Source: JAWLHU01 sp049325315
Lineage (GTDB): Bacteria; Bacillota; Sulfobacillia; Symbiobacteriales; Symbiobacteriaceae
NCBI GenBank assembly: GCA_049325315.1
Contig: JBMONB010000224.1
Span: 92,673-156,672, forward strand
DNA length: 64,000 nucleotides
Direction of reading: 5' to 3'
The stretch's first letter is position 1; every line of letters begins with the position of its first letter. Both the position numbers and the translations under genes were made by a program. Positions 53,375-61,636 of the stretch are shown piece after piece. The notes beneath the pieces are model-generated. The model saw only the letters and a program-made list of their open reading frames with translations, was not told the DNA's origin and did not search any database.

Positions 53375-54119
53375 ATTGTAAGCCCTAGCGATTCGATCTA
53401 TACCCGGGCTTACCCCTCAGGCGTCCAGAGAATCCGCCACACCCCGTCTCGTTCCCTTGACACCATCATGCAGCAAGCCTTGGTATCGGAGCCAGCCTTT
53501 GGGCCAGACACAGCTAACCTTGTTCTAGCCTATTCCTACGAAATGGCAGATCGCCGTTGGCGAGTGGTAGGTGTCGCTTGACAACGCCGACCGACGGCGA
53601 TCGCCGCGGAGCGGCGGTAATGACAGGTGCCCACACTCTTTGACCCCAAAGAGGACGTGAGCGCTTTGTTTGCTTGAACCTACATGAACAGGAGTGCTCC
53701 AAGACAAGAGATGGAAGGATGATGCTCTACGGACACGGTTCTTCAGGCCAAGTGGCAACTTCACCTGACCATGCTCGATCGCGTTCGCACCTGGGGGTTC
53801 ACGAGAACGCGGGTGTCTGGATCCCGCCCATATCCGTATCACTACTACCACGCAAGAGCAATCGAGGCCGCACTCCCACCCGTTACGATTACGGGGATCA
53901 AGAACCTGGACACTCATAAGGAGACGGTGCTGCGGCCCCTCTTTCTGGGCTGAGAGGAAAACGGGTAACTAGCGAATTGTCGATAGAGATATCTGTGCGA
54001 AAATACACAGGCAGTGATGATATGCAGTCGACTAATGTCGAACGCTTTTATTTCAAGACTAGAAGGAAAACATGATTATTTGGACAAGTATAACTATTGC
54101 TGGGGGTGAAATAACCGCT
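53375..54119. other. 745 bp without a confident gene, upstream of the RiPP operon
   Basis: Short open frames occur, for example one ending FGPDTANLVLAYSYEMADRR plus stop at 53581 and one ending KNLDTHKETVLRPLFLG at 53953, but neither has a ribosome site and both look like gene debris. From about 53960 the sequence becomes AT-rich, which fits a promoter region for the precursor gene; I could not fix a -35/-10 pair. Confidence 0.4.
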
Positions 54120-54133
54120 AGGAGGCACCAATC

Positions 54134-54268
54134 ATGAACGATCGCACCGAGAAGAAGACCGAGGCCCAGGTGACTCTGACCATCAAGCCTGTTGGAAAGC
54201 ACTCCGATGTCGAGCAGCTTTGGAATTCCCGGGACGGAGGCACCACTAACAACAACGTGCTGTGCTAG
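54134..54268 (+). CDS. RiPP precursor peptide with C-terminal Cys
   Basis: 44 residues, preceded by AGGAGG (54120-54125) with an 8-nt spacer. The leader-like part begins MNDRTEKKTEAQVTLTIKPV and is charged; the end is RDGGTTNNNVLC followed by stop. A single Cys sits at the very C-terminus (C44) and the core is likely within GGTTNNNVLC. The next gene is an EpiD/CypD-type flavoprotein, an enzyme class that decarboxylates C-terminal Cys, which makes the pairing meaningful. GG at 35-36 could be the cleavage region. No Ser or other Cys lies in the core, so a normal lanthionine is unlikely. Confidence 0.8.
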   Translation: MNDRTEKKTEAQVTLTIKPVGKHSDVEQLWNSRDGGTTNNNVLC

Positions 54269-54271
54269 TTG

Positions 54272-54290
54272 TTCGCCTATCCAAGGCGAA
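54272..54290 (+). promoter_or_regulatory. Small hairpin between precursor and biosynthetic genes
   Basis: TTCGCCT and AGGCGAA form a 7-bp stem 3 nt after the precursor stop. No U-tract follows. Such stems commonly favour precursor mRNA over downstream enzymes by partial termination or 3'-end protection; that role is inferred. Positions 54291-54435 hold no other gene. Confidence 0.5.
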
Positions 54291-54435
54291 TCTGACACTT
54301 AGCAGGTTCTCGGACAGCCAATTCATGAAAGTGTAGCGCGGCCAGATCAGGCCCACTACAAGGGAACCTAGGGAACCGGCCCGATCCTGAGATCGCCCCC
54401 AGCACCCACTTCAAGGAACAGGAGAGAGCGCAAAT

Positions 54436-55032
54436 ATGAGCACGGTAGTCAGTCAGAGACTCCTCTTAGGTGTGACAGGGTCGATTGGACTTGTGGGTAT
54501 CCATGAGTACATCATACTGTTTCGGGAGAGATTGGCCGTAGAGATAAAGGTAATCATGACTAAGAACGCCACCCGTCTGGTTTCGCCAGATCTAATGGCC
54601 GTGCTGTCCGGCAGCGAGGTCTTTGTGGACCCTTATGATTCCAGCTCAACGATTCGCGTGCCGCACATACATCTTGCAGAGTGGGCTGAGATCTTTGTGG
54701 TGCTTCCCGCTAGTGCAAACTGCTTAGCGAAGGTAGCTAACGGCATTTGCGATGACCTGCTATCTACAGCAGTTCTCGCTTCTCCAAGACCTGTCGCTTT
54801 CTTTCCGAACATGAATGAACGTATGTATATGAATCCTGCCACCGTCCGCAATATCGCAAGCATAACGTCTTATGGACACCTCATTGTCCCTCCTATCGGG
54901 GCCTCTGGCTTCTCCGTTGGATCCGGTGAACGCACTAAGATGGGAGCTATGCCTGGACCTGCTGCTGTCGTGGAGAGGTTGTCCAGTTGGCTCGCAAGTG
55001 GCAGAACTGACCATATCCCGAAGCCCGACTAG
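54436..55032 (+). CDS. Flavoprotein decarboxylase (HFCD family, EpiD/CypD-like)
   Basis: 198 residues. FMN-binding N-terminus LLLGVTGSIGLVGIHEYI; active-site His in IRVPHIHLAEWAE near residue 75; the PASAN motif as LPASANCLAKVANGICDDLL; the substrate clamp as FPNMNERMYMNPATV near residue 120. The length fits LanD enzymes and not the CoaBC fusion. EpiD and CypD oxidatively decarboxylate C-terminal Cys to an aminoenethiol, used in AviCys-type rings. AGGAGAG precedes the ATG by 9 nt. The stop TAG lies within the CTAG target of an IS element. Confidence 0.88.
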   Translation: MSTVVSQRLLLGVTGSIGLVGIHEYIILFRERLAVEIKVIMTKNATRLVSPDLMAVLSGSEVFVDPYDSSSTIRVPHIHLAEWAEIFVVLPASANCLAKVANGICDDLLSTAVLASPRPVAFFPNMNERMYMNPATVRNIASITSYGHLIVPPIGASGFSVGSGERTKMGAMPGPAAVVERLSSWLASGRTDHIPKPD

Positions 55033-55563
55033 TACTACTCCGTTATCCACAGTTACGACGCCTTGATCGCCTCGGGATGCTGCAGCCACATATCGCACAA
55101 ACCCCGGTCCAGGTGCCCAACGCACGCTGCAGCATCCGACGAATGGTCGGCAGGGCTAGGGTGGCCCCAGCTTGGCGCCCCTTTTTTGGCCCCACAGCCT
55201 TTTCCGAACGAGAAAGGCGAACGCGACCATGGTTAGCGTGACGTGGCGGTTCCAGCCGATCCAGCTGCGACCTTCGAAGTGGTCCAGCCCCAGTTCCTCT
55301 TTGAGTTGCTGGTACCCCTGCTCGATCTGCCAGCGAATCTTGCCCAGACGGACGAGTTGACGCATGGATGCGGGCTGCGGCAAACCGGGAGCGCAGCGCT
55401 GTTGCGTGAGCGAGCAAGCAGGGAACAGGGTTTCGGCCAGAAACTGCTCGAAGCGGTCCCGTACGGCATCGAGTTCGAAGTCTTTCATAGGGACCCTGTC
55501 GCGACATTATCCTGGGAACCCTTCAGGATATACGAGAAAGTTACATCGCGTAACGGAGTGGTA
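55033..55563. mobile_element. 531-bp internally deleted IS701-family element
   Basis: Ends TACTACTCCGTT (55033-55044) and AACGGAGTGGTA (55552-55563) are inverted repeats with one mismatch in 12. CTAG flanks both sides (55029-55032 and 55564-55567), the typical IS701-family 4-bp duplication. Inside is a shortened minus-strand transposase. Without the element and one CTAG, the flavoprotein stop would lie 24 nt before the transporter GTG, so the insertion has split an operon without altering either protein. Confidence 0.85.
55050..55488 (-). pseudogene. IS701-family transposase remnant
   Basis: On the minus strand ATG 55488 starts MKDFELDAVRDRFEQFLAET, a plausible IS701 N-terminus. It jumps to the C-terminal region IEQGYQQLKEELGLDHFEGR with SWIGWNRHVTLTMVAFAFLV, a well-known IS701/SRSO17 motif. 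The frame then breaks: GAKLGPP ends in a stop, while the true C-terminus (LALPTIRRMLQRAL) continues in another frame. About 300 central residues, including the DDE centre, are deleted. Confidence 0.85.
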
Positions 55564-55591
55564 CTAGCCCAACCTCAGGAGGTGCCTGCAC

Positions 55592-56809
55592 GTGCGATAC
55601 ATCTTTGGAGACTCAGTCTTGCTCCGCCTATGGCTAGCGCAGATGGTCTCCGAGTTCGGAGACCTCGTCTTCTTTACCGCCTTAGTGGTGGAGTTGTACA
55701 ACCGGACAGAATCGGGACTGGTCCTGGGTGTCGAAAGTGCCATTCGCAACGGTGCTCTGATCGTGGTGAGCGTTCTAGCAGGGCCCCTTGTTGACCGGTG
55801 GCGTCGCAGGCCAGTCCTTTACGGTGCTGATTTGGTGCGAGGGGCGTTGCTGATTCTCCCACTGATGTATCCATCGATACCAGTGTTCATTGCTACTAGT
55901 AGTCTAGTGGTTATCGCCTCGCGGTTTTTCGCACCAGCACGACTGGCTTGGATTCCCTCATTGGTTCCAGACGATCGCCTCCGCGTCGTTAATGGAATAT
56001 TCAGCGTGACGACAGAAACCATTGGCGTGATTGGAGCTCTTGCAGGGGGACTACTTGCTGCGGTTCTAGGTTTTCGAGGGGCAATTCTGATAGACATTGC
56101 GACGTTCTTTGTTTCCGCTGTCCTGATTGTATCCATCCCATCTTCGAGGGATGTGGTCCCTGAGGCATCCACACCAACCCCTTATTGGGCGGGCCTACTT
56201 GATGGGTTCCGCTACACGTATACCAGACCTGTTCTGAAGACGCTTCTATCAAGCTTTCTAGTAGGCGCCTTCGCTGCCGGATTGATCGCTCCTATGACGA
56301 TTGTCTACGTGGAGAGAGGGTTGAGGCTAGGGGCTACTGGCTATGGCACCCTCTTGGCAGCCATGGCTATCGGCGGGATACTATCCGCTGTGCTCCTCTC
56401 AAGACTAAAGCTGACTGTGGCTCAACTCTTGGTATGGGTTGGTTACTTTGCCACTGGCGTAACGCTTGTCTTGATTGGTTTCGTTCCCGGGGCTGCTGTC
56501 TCGATCCTCCTGTTCGTTGCATTGGGTACCTTCCAGAACCTCCAAGAAGCCACAGCTATTACGTTTTTTCAACAACAGATCCCCGGCAGCATGCTGGGTC
56601 GTTTCTTTGGCATCCTAAACGCCACAACAACTCCCTTTTTCATAGGTGGCATGCTGACCGTGGGCGTCGTAAGTGAGCGATCCAGTGTAGGACTCATATA
56701 CCTGTCAGCTGGCGCCTTATTTGTTATCGGGGGTGCAGTCCTCCAGCTTAGTCCGCACTTTAGGTCCATACTTATCGGGAAAGTCCCCATGCAAGGTGAC
56801 AACTATTGA
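55592..56809 (+). CDS. MFS exporter of the RiPP cluster
   Basis: 405 residues with 12 membrane segments. Motif A reads GPLVDRWRRRPVL near residue 65. It resembles MFS_3-type macrolide/peptide exporters. GTG 55592 follows AGGAGGTG. It lies within the cluster, 14 nt before the cobalamin radical SAM gene, so it is the likely exporter or immunity transporter of the product. Confidence 0.87.
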   Translation: MRYIFGDSVLLRLWLAQMVSEFGDLVFFTALVVELYNRTESGLVLGVESAIRNGALIVVSVLAGPLVDRWRRRPVLYGADLVRGALLILPLMYPSIPVFIATSSLVVIASRFFAPARLAWIPSLVPDDRLRVVNGIFSVTTETIGVIGALAGGLLAAVLGFRGAILIDIATFFVSAVLIVSIPSSRDVVPEASTPTPYWAGLLDGFRYTYTRPVLKTLLSSFLVGAFAAGLIAPMTIVYVERGLRLGATGYGTLLAAMAIGGILSAVLLSRLKLTVAQLLVWVGYFATGVTLVLIGFVPGAAVSILLFVALGTFQNLQEATAITFFQQQIPGSMLGRFFGILNATTTPFFIGGMLTVGVVSERSSVGLIYLSAGALFVIGGAVLQLSPHFRSILIGKVPMQGDNY

Positions 56810-56823
56810 GAGGAGGCTTTGCC

Positions 56824-58911
56824 GTGAAGTGTCTGCTAGTCTTTGTTCCACAGTGGAGCCCACTTCAACCATATCTAGCTACACCGTCCCTGGTTGCCTG
56901 GCTGAATCAGCAAGGACACCAGGCAACCCAGTACGATCTGAACGTAAACGTTTACGACTACATTCTTAGTCGGGAATACCTCGAGAACTGTGTCGCTAAG
57001 CTGCAGGCGGACCTTGGTCGCCTTGATCCCGAGGAATCTAGTGCCGCCGAGCACTACGAAGCGATCGCACGTGCTCTTGCACTGTCCGAGGTGGTCATTC
57101 CGAAGGTGGACTTGGCCAAAGAGCATTTGCGTTCACCAAGGTTCACGGATATCAATCGAACGATAGAGTATAAGAAACTGCTGGAGTCAGCTCTAGTGAT
57201 TGTGAGCACCCGATTCTACCCTACTGCCATGAGTTTTTCTACTTTTCGAATGGATCTATCCCCTCGATCTTCTCGACAGGTGCTGACGGCACTTGATGAT
57301 GCTACCAATCCCTTTCGGGAGTGGATCCCCCGGTTTCTTCCGGAGCTGTTGAACAGCGACCCTGACGTCATCGGGATTTCCATAACGGACCAGTCGCAAC
57401 TCATCCCCGGACTCACGTTAGCCCGTCTTCTCAGGAGCGCTCGACCACAAACACATGTCGTTATCGGCGGTGCACTCTTTACTCGACTGGCGGATGAACC
57501 GGATCAGCTTGCACCTGTCTTTGATTTTGTCGATAGCATTATTGTCCGGGAAGGCGAGCGTCCGCTTCTTCACTTACTCAATGTTCTTGAGTCCGGTGGA
57601 AACCTGGATGAGGTTCCGAATTTGCTGTACCGCCGGGCCGACGGCACTGTTACCACCCCATTGACGCTACCCAATGTCGGTATGGAGGCGCTCCCCACTC
57701 CAGATTTCGATGGACTTCCGTTGAGCAAGTATCTGTCACCCGAACCAATTCTACCAGTCCTGACCTCTCGAGGATGTCCCTGGGGCATTTGCACATTCTG
57801 CGATCATAGTTATGCCTACGAGTCAGGAGGGCGATTTCGCCCGATAGATATGATCGTGGAGGATCTTGATCGCTTACAGCGGCGATACGGTGCCCGGTAC
57901 TTCTTCTTTGCTGACGAAGACTTCCCGCCAGCTCGAGCTGCCGAGCTATCGAGCGCGATCCTCAACGCACAATTGAAGGTTCACTGGTCGGTTGAGACCC
58001 GCCTGGATGCACGCTTCAATGCGGATCTAGTCGGTCGTATGGCAGAGTCGGGATGCCGCTATGTGATGTTTGGTCTGGAATCAGCCTCGCCGCGAATACT
58101 TAAGCTAATGAAAAAGGGGATCTCCCCTCGTTCTGCGGAGGAGATCATCGCCCGGTTCCACAGGGCCGGAGTATGGACACACGTCTTTGTCATTCACCGC
58201 TTCCCGGGTGAGGAACCAGAGGACTCACTTGAGACAGCCGGTTTCCTTAGGCGAAATGCCTCGGTCATAGATTCCTTTGGCTACTCGCCGTTTACCCTGA
58301 ATCGCCACGCACCCATACGCAACAATTATGCAGAGTACGGTATCCGATCACTCATTATCAACGAAGACTACGACTACACCCTGTATTACGAATTCGATCT
58401 GCCAGGTCACCCTGGTACTGCTGGAGCTTATGCGGAGGTCAAGCAGATAGTTAAAGAAATCCTCCCGGCATACCCCCACCTGAATCAGGTCGACCTGATT
58501 GGCCGAGAGCATGTGTTCTTATGCACCGGCTACGGTCTGACAGAAAGGCTGCGCAACCCCGGGTTAGGCGGACGGTTGCTAATCGAGCCAGAGTTGCATC
58601 TCTCTCTTGCCCGTTCTCCATTGGCCGGTTTTGCTCGATTGCCGTGGAAGTTGGTGAATGAGGCAGGTGGATGGCGACTGCAGCCTGGCTCCACCATCTT
58701 CGGGAGTGTCGTTGGCACAGAGACTATCTTCGAAGTGCCAAACGTGGCGCTTGAGCTTCTCAGTTCCTGCGAGCGAGAAGGGACTCTCGAGAGAGCCGTA
58801 TCGTGGCATCACCAAGCTAGCGGACTTCCCACAAGCAACCTGTTGAGTCTGGCTCGGGAGCTCGTCCATCTTGGACTGGCCATTCCGAGTCCGACCTTCA
58901 CTCGGAGCTAG
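56824..58911 (+). CDS. Cobalamin-binding radical SAM enzyme with PqqD-like tail
   Basis: 695 residues. N-terminal B12-binding Rossmann domain: IGISITDQSQLIPGLTLARL and THVVIGGALFTRL near residues 190-225. The radical SAM core begins TSRGCPWGICTFCDHS; the Cys are C318, C323 and C326, that is CX4CX2C in place of the usual CX3CX2C. The last 60 residues (VPNVALELLSSCEREGTLER and the rest) look like a PqqD/RRE winged helix, which would bind the leader. B12 radical SAM enzymes methylate unactivated carbons or do other radical chemistry. GTG 56824 follows AGGAGG. Confidence 0.87.
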   Translation: MKCLLVFVPQWSPLQPYLATPSLVAWLNQQGHQATQYDLNVNVYDYILSREYLENCVAKLQADLGRLDPEESSAAEHYEAIARALALSEVVIPKVDLAKEHLRSPRFTDINRTIEYKKLLESALVIVSTRFYPTAMSFSTFRMDLSPRSSRQVLTALDDATNPFREWIPRFLPELLNSDPDVIGISITDQSQLIPGLTLARLLRSARPQTHVVIGGALFTRLADEPDQLAPVFDFVDSIIVREGERPLLHLLNVLESGGNLDEVPNLLYRRADGTVTTPLTLPNVGMEALPTPDFDGLPLSKYLSPEPILPVLTSRGCPWGICTFCDHSYAYESGGRFRPIDMIVEDLDRLQRRYGARYFFFADEDFPPARAAELSSAILNAQLKVHWSVETRLDARFNADLVGRMAESGCRYVMFGLESASPRILKLMKKGISPRSAEEIIARFHRAGVWTHVFVIHRFPGEEPEDSLETAGFLRRNASVIDSFGYSPFTLNRHAPIRNNYAEYGIRSLIINEDYDYTLYYEFDLPGHPGTAGAYAEVKQIVKEILPAYPHLNQVDLIGREHVFLCTGYGLTERLRNPGLGGRLLIEPELHLSLARSPLAGFARLPWKLVNEAGGWRLQPGSTIFGSVVGTETIFEVPNVALELLSSCEREGTLERAVSWHHQASGLPTSNLLSLARELVHLGLAIPSPTFTRS

Positions 58912-58916
58912 TGGGC

Positions 58917-60161
58917 ATGTTTTACGCCGTTCAACACATGGACGAGCATCTGCTAGGCCAATCGCCCCTGATGACCTCCTCGGACTGGTACTACAACCTA
59001 TGGGAGTTTGACAGGCTGAGTTATCAGTGGCGGATCGATGAGCATGGCTTAACCGCTCTGGGAGTCCAAACCGAAAACCAGTTCGGTGGTAAATTAAAGG
59101 TCTGGCTTTCAGAGACCCGTTCGGCGCAGCTGGACCTGAGGCGCGGACATATCCGGACGCCCCTTGACTGGAATCTCCTGAGCACCCTTGGGCGCTCAGA
59201 TACCCTCCGCAACGTAGCGGACCCAGCCCCTATCCCAACTGTTGAGACCCATTGTCCGGAACTGGCTTCACTGGCTCAGGGCGATGCCGCCTCCTTGAAG
59301 GAACTGATCGTTACCGTGGGTCGCCTGGCACGTGGTGCACACTTGCAGGTTGGACTTGAAGTGATCTCGGGGCGGATGCTGGTGAGGACCTCTCGGGGAG
59401 TCTCAGCTGTCGATTCCCCAACAGAGGCGACGCTGTGGGTCCACGCAGGCGATTTCGGCGAGACCTTACAGGGGCGCCGGATGTTCAATGAGTCTCACGT
59501 TACCGAGTTGGTAGAGCGCACTCTCCGTCACGAACGACTATCTCAGATGGACTGCCAGCGGCCATCTGGCGACGTCTCAGTGAAACTGACCCCCCTTATT
59601 ACCCACATGCTCCTGGACCACTATCTCTTTCCTATGCTCACGCGGAAGGAGACGAAACGAGAGCAGATGGGTGCCCAGAATACCCTAAGGGGGCAGCAGC
59701 AAGTGATCGCCCCTTGGCTTTCCATAGAACTGGACACCTTGAGACCATATCATATCAGCTCCTTCCGGTTTGACAGCCGAGGGATTCCAGGTCAACGTCT
59801 GTTCGTCACTGAGAGGGGGTGTTTAACGGCTAGGTTGGGAACTGAACCGGGCGGATCTTCCCCTCCTACCCCGCTACCAAACAACTCTCAGAGCTTGGTG
59901 CTTCATGACCTGCGAAGGCAAACAGTCGACGACGGTCCAAGGGTCCTCGTGACAGCGATCGATGGCCTCCAACAGCACGGCACGGATGGAGAGTTTGCCT
60001 TGGGCTTAAGGACGGCGTTTCTGATGAACGAGAATCGGCCCATAGGTCGGGTCAGAGGGCTCATTCGAGGAAATTGGTGGAACCTGCTCCGTGACCCCGA
60101 AACCAAAGTAGGGCACGAAGGTGGGCTTAACTCCCTTACGGTAAGGTGTGAGTTTCTGTGA
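58917..60161 (+). CDS. RiPP-cluster TldE-type protease subunit
   Basis: 414 residues, slightly shorter than TldE. No HExxxH motif. A divergent PmbA/TldE C-terminus ends QQHGTDGEFALGLRTAFLMN and then RVRGLIRGNWWNLLRD, corresponding to the SGDFSL..G segment of the housekeeping TldE. It overlaps the following TldD-type gene by 4 nt, as expected for an obligate partner. Start: ATG 58917 is 9 nt after GGAG; GTG 58911 would be only 3 nt away. Confidence 0.75.
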   Translation: MFYAVQHMDEHLLGQSPLMTSSDWYYNLWEFDRLSYQWRIDEHGLTALGVQTENQFGGKLKVWLSETRSAQLDLRRGHIRTPLDWNLLSTLGRSDTLRNVADPAPIPTVETHCPELASLAQGDAASLKELIVTVGRLARGAHLQVGLEVISGRMLVRTSRGVSAVDSPTEATLWVHAGDFGETLQGRRMFNESHVTELVERTLRHERLSQMDCQRPSGDVSVKLTPLITHMLLDHYLFPMLTRKETKREQMGAQNTLRGQQQVIAPWLSIELDTLRPYHISSFRFDSRGIPGQRLFVTERGCLTARLGTEPGGSSPPTPLPNNSQSLVLHDLRRQTVDDGPRVLVTAIDGLQQHGTDGEFALGLRTAFLMNENRPIGRVRGLIRGNWWNLLRDPETKVGHEGGLNSLTVRCEFL

Positions 60162-61609
60162 ACCGACCTGATCTTTCAAGTGTTATTGCTGGAGCCGCAG
60201 AGGAGCTAGAGCGAGTTCGTCGTTGCGGAAGTGTCGGAGTCTGTCGCATTCAGCAAGGCTCTATTCACACAGTCTCCATTGGAGATGATGATGCAGAGGC
60301 AAGTTTTGAAGAGCGACAGGGCATGGGCATCCAGCTATGGATTCCAGGGCGGGGTATGGTCTTCGCCGCGACAGATCAATGTGAGCCCAAACACGCTCCA
60401 CGTGACCTCCTCAGTCAAGCGGAGAGACTCGCTAGCGTAATGCCTCTTAACCCCACCGCCGGCACTCCCGCCTTTGCAGCCCCAGGTAAACACCAGGTTG
60501 AACCGATTCCTAGTCGCTACCCAGCGCAGGTATACCACCAACTAGTCACGATGGGGAGAGTCCTTAAAGAGAGAGCGGCAATGCCAGCCGGGCTGCTCGG
60601 TAGCCTCAGTGTTCGAGAAGAACTGTGGCACATTCTTCGCTCTGACGGAACCAGGGTCCAGTACCGCCAGGACTATGCATCCATGAAGTGGCGAGTTCGA
60701 GGGACTTCACTCACCCTTCAGCGTGTAAGCCCATCACTTGATGCACTGATTCAGCCCGATCGGGTCGAGCAGATCGGAGGCATGCTACAGCGCCTGGTTC
60801 AGTTGGCCTTCGAGTTGGTTGAGGCACCTCCGACCTCCCCGTACTCGGGGCCCATGCTCATGAGCGCAGGCATTGCCCAGACCCTGATTCACGAGACGCT
60901 GGGGCACGCCCTCGAAATCGATCAGTGGCCCACCTCAATGTATGCGAATCGCGGCCGCCTTCGGGTGGGAGAAAAGGTGGCTGCTCCTGGACTGACCATA
61001 ACAGACGGATGGTGGCCGAACCAATACGGTTGGCAGCCCTTCAGTGCGTCTGGCGACCCCCGCCGACCTATTAAACTCGTGGATAGAGGCACACTTAGGG
61101 GAGGTCTCACCGATCCCTACTACGGACCGGAAGCGGGAGTTGACTCTAATGGATCAGACCGTGTCGCTTCATACCGGTCACTCCCTATTCCACGCATGAG
61201 CCATCTTGGTATTCACGTGGAGCCAGGAATTTCGCTTACCAGTGAGCAAGACCCCCGAATTCTCTACGAACTCATGCGCTTCCATGGACTAGTCGACGCA
61301 AAGTCCTCCGTCCTGGTTCTCCTCGGCGAAGGTGGTTCAGGCCAAGCAGACCCCCTGACGGGACGGTTCAGCGTACAGTGCGATGGGGCCTACTTGGTAG
61401 GGCCGAAGGGTGTTAAGCCTCACAAGAGGGGGATACTGGTCGGCACAGCCCAGTCCATCCTCCCGCGAATTGTCGCTGGAATCGGGGAGACGGTCTCAGA
61501 TCTATACTCCTATTGCATCAAGTATGGGCAGGCGGTTCCTGTGGGCGGAACAGCGAATACCTACGTATTTGTGGAGGGTGGCTCAGATGTCTCATTTTAC
61601 AATCCTTAG
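60158..61609 (+). CDS. RiPP-cluster TldD-type zinc protease
   Basis: 483 residues. The zinc site is LIHETLGHALEID with H245, E246 and H250; the third ligand is C453 in SYCIKYGQAVPVGG, matching the MCGK.GQ element of TldD. GEGGSGQADPLTGRFSVQCD is the C-terminal barrel segment. All catalytic residues are kept, so it should be active. With its TldE partner it likely removes the leader, as TldD/E does for microcin B17. GTG start overlaps the TldE-type stop by 4 nt. Confidence 0.88.
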   Translation: MNRPDLSSVIAGAAEELERVRRCGSVGVCRIQQGSIHTVSIGDDDAEASFEERQGMGIQLWIPGRGMVFAATDQCEPKHAPRDLLSQAERLASVMPLNPTAGTPAFAAPGKHQVEPIPSRYPAQVYHQLVTMGRVLKERAAMPAGLLGSLSVREELWHILRSDGTRVQYRQDYASMKWRVRGTSLTLQRVSPSLDALIQPDRVEQIGGMLQRLVQLAFELVEAPPTSPYSGPMLMSAGIAQTLIHETLGHALEIDQWPTSMYANRGRLRVGEKVAAPGLTITDGWWPNQYGWQPFSASGDPRRPIKLVDRGTLRGGLTDPYYGPEAGVDSNGSDRVASYRSLPIPRMSHLGIHVEPGISLTSEQDPRILYELMRFHGLVDAKSSVLVLLGEGGSGQADPLTGRFSVQCDGAYLVGPKGVKPHKRGILVGTAQSILPRIVAGIGETVSDLYSYCIKYGQAVPVGGTANTYVFVEGGSDVSFYNP

Positions 61610-61636
61610 GTGCATATCCTTGGGAGGAGGGGGCAG

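Noticed and set aside
54134..55032. Lanthipeptide or linaridin assignment for the RiPP cluster
   Set aside because: No LanB, LanC, LanM, CypH or CypL homologue is present in the window, and the core lacks Ser and an internal Cys. The flavoprotein alone does not define those classes.
54436..55032. Flavoprotein as CoaC (phosphopantothenoylcysteine decarboxylase)
   Set aside because: CoaC acts with CoaB, usually fused; no CoaB domain is present and the gene sits in a peptide-modification operon behind a Cys-ending peptide. Not fully excluded by motif alone.
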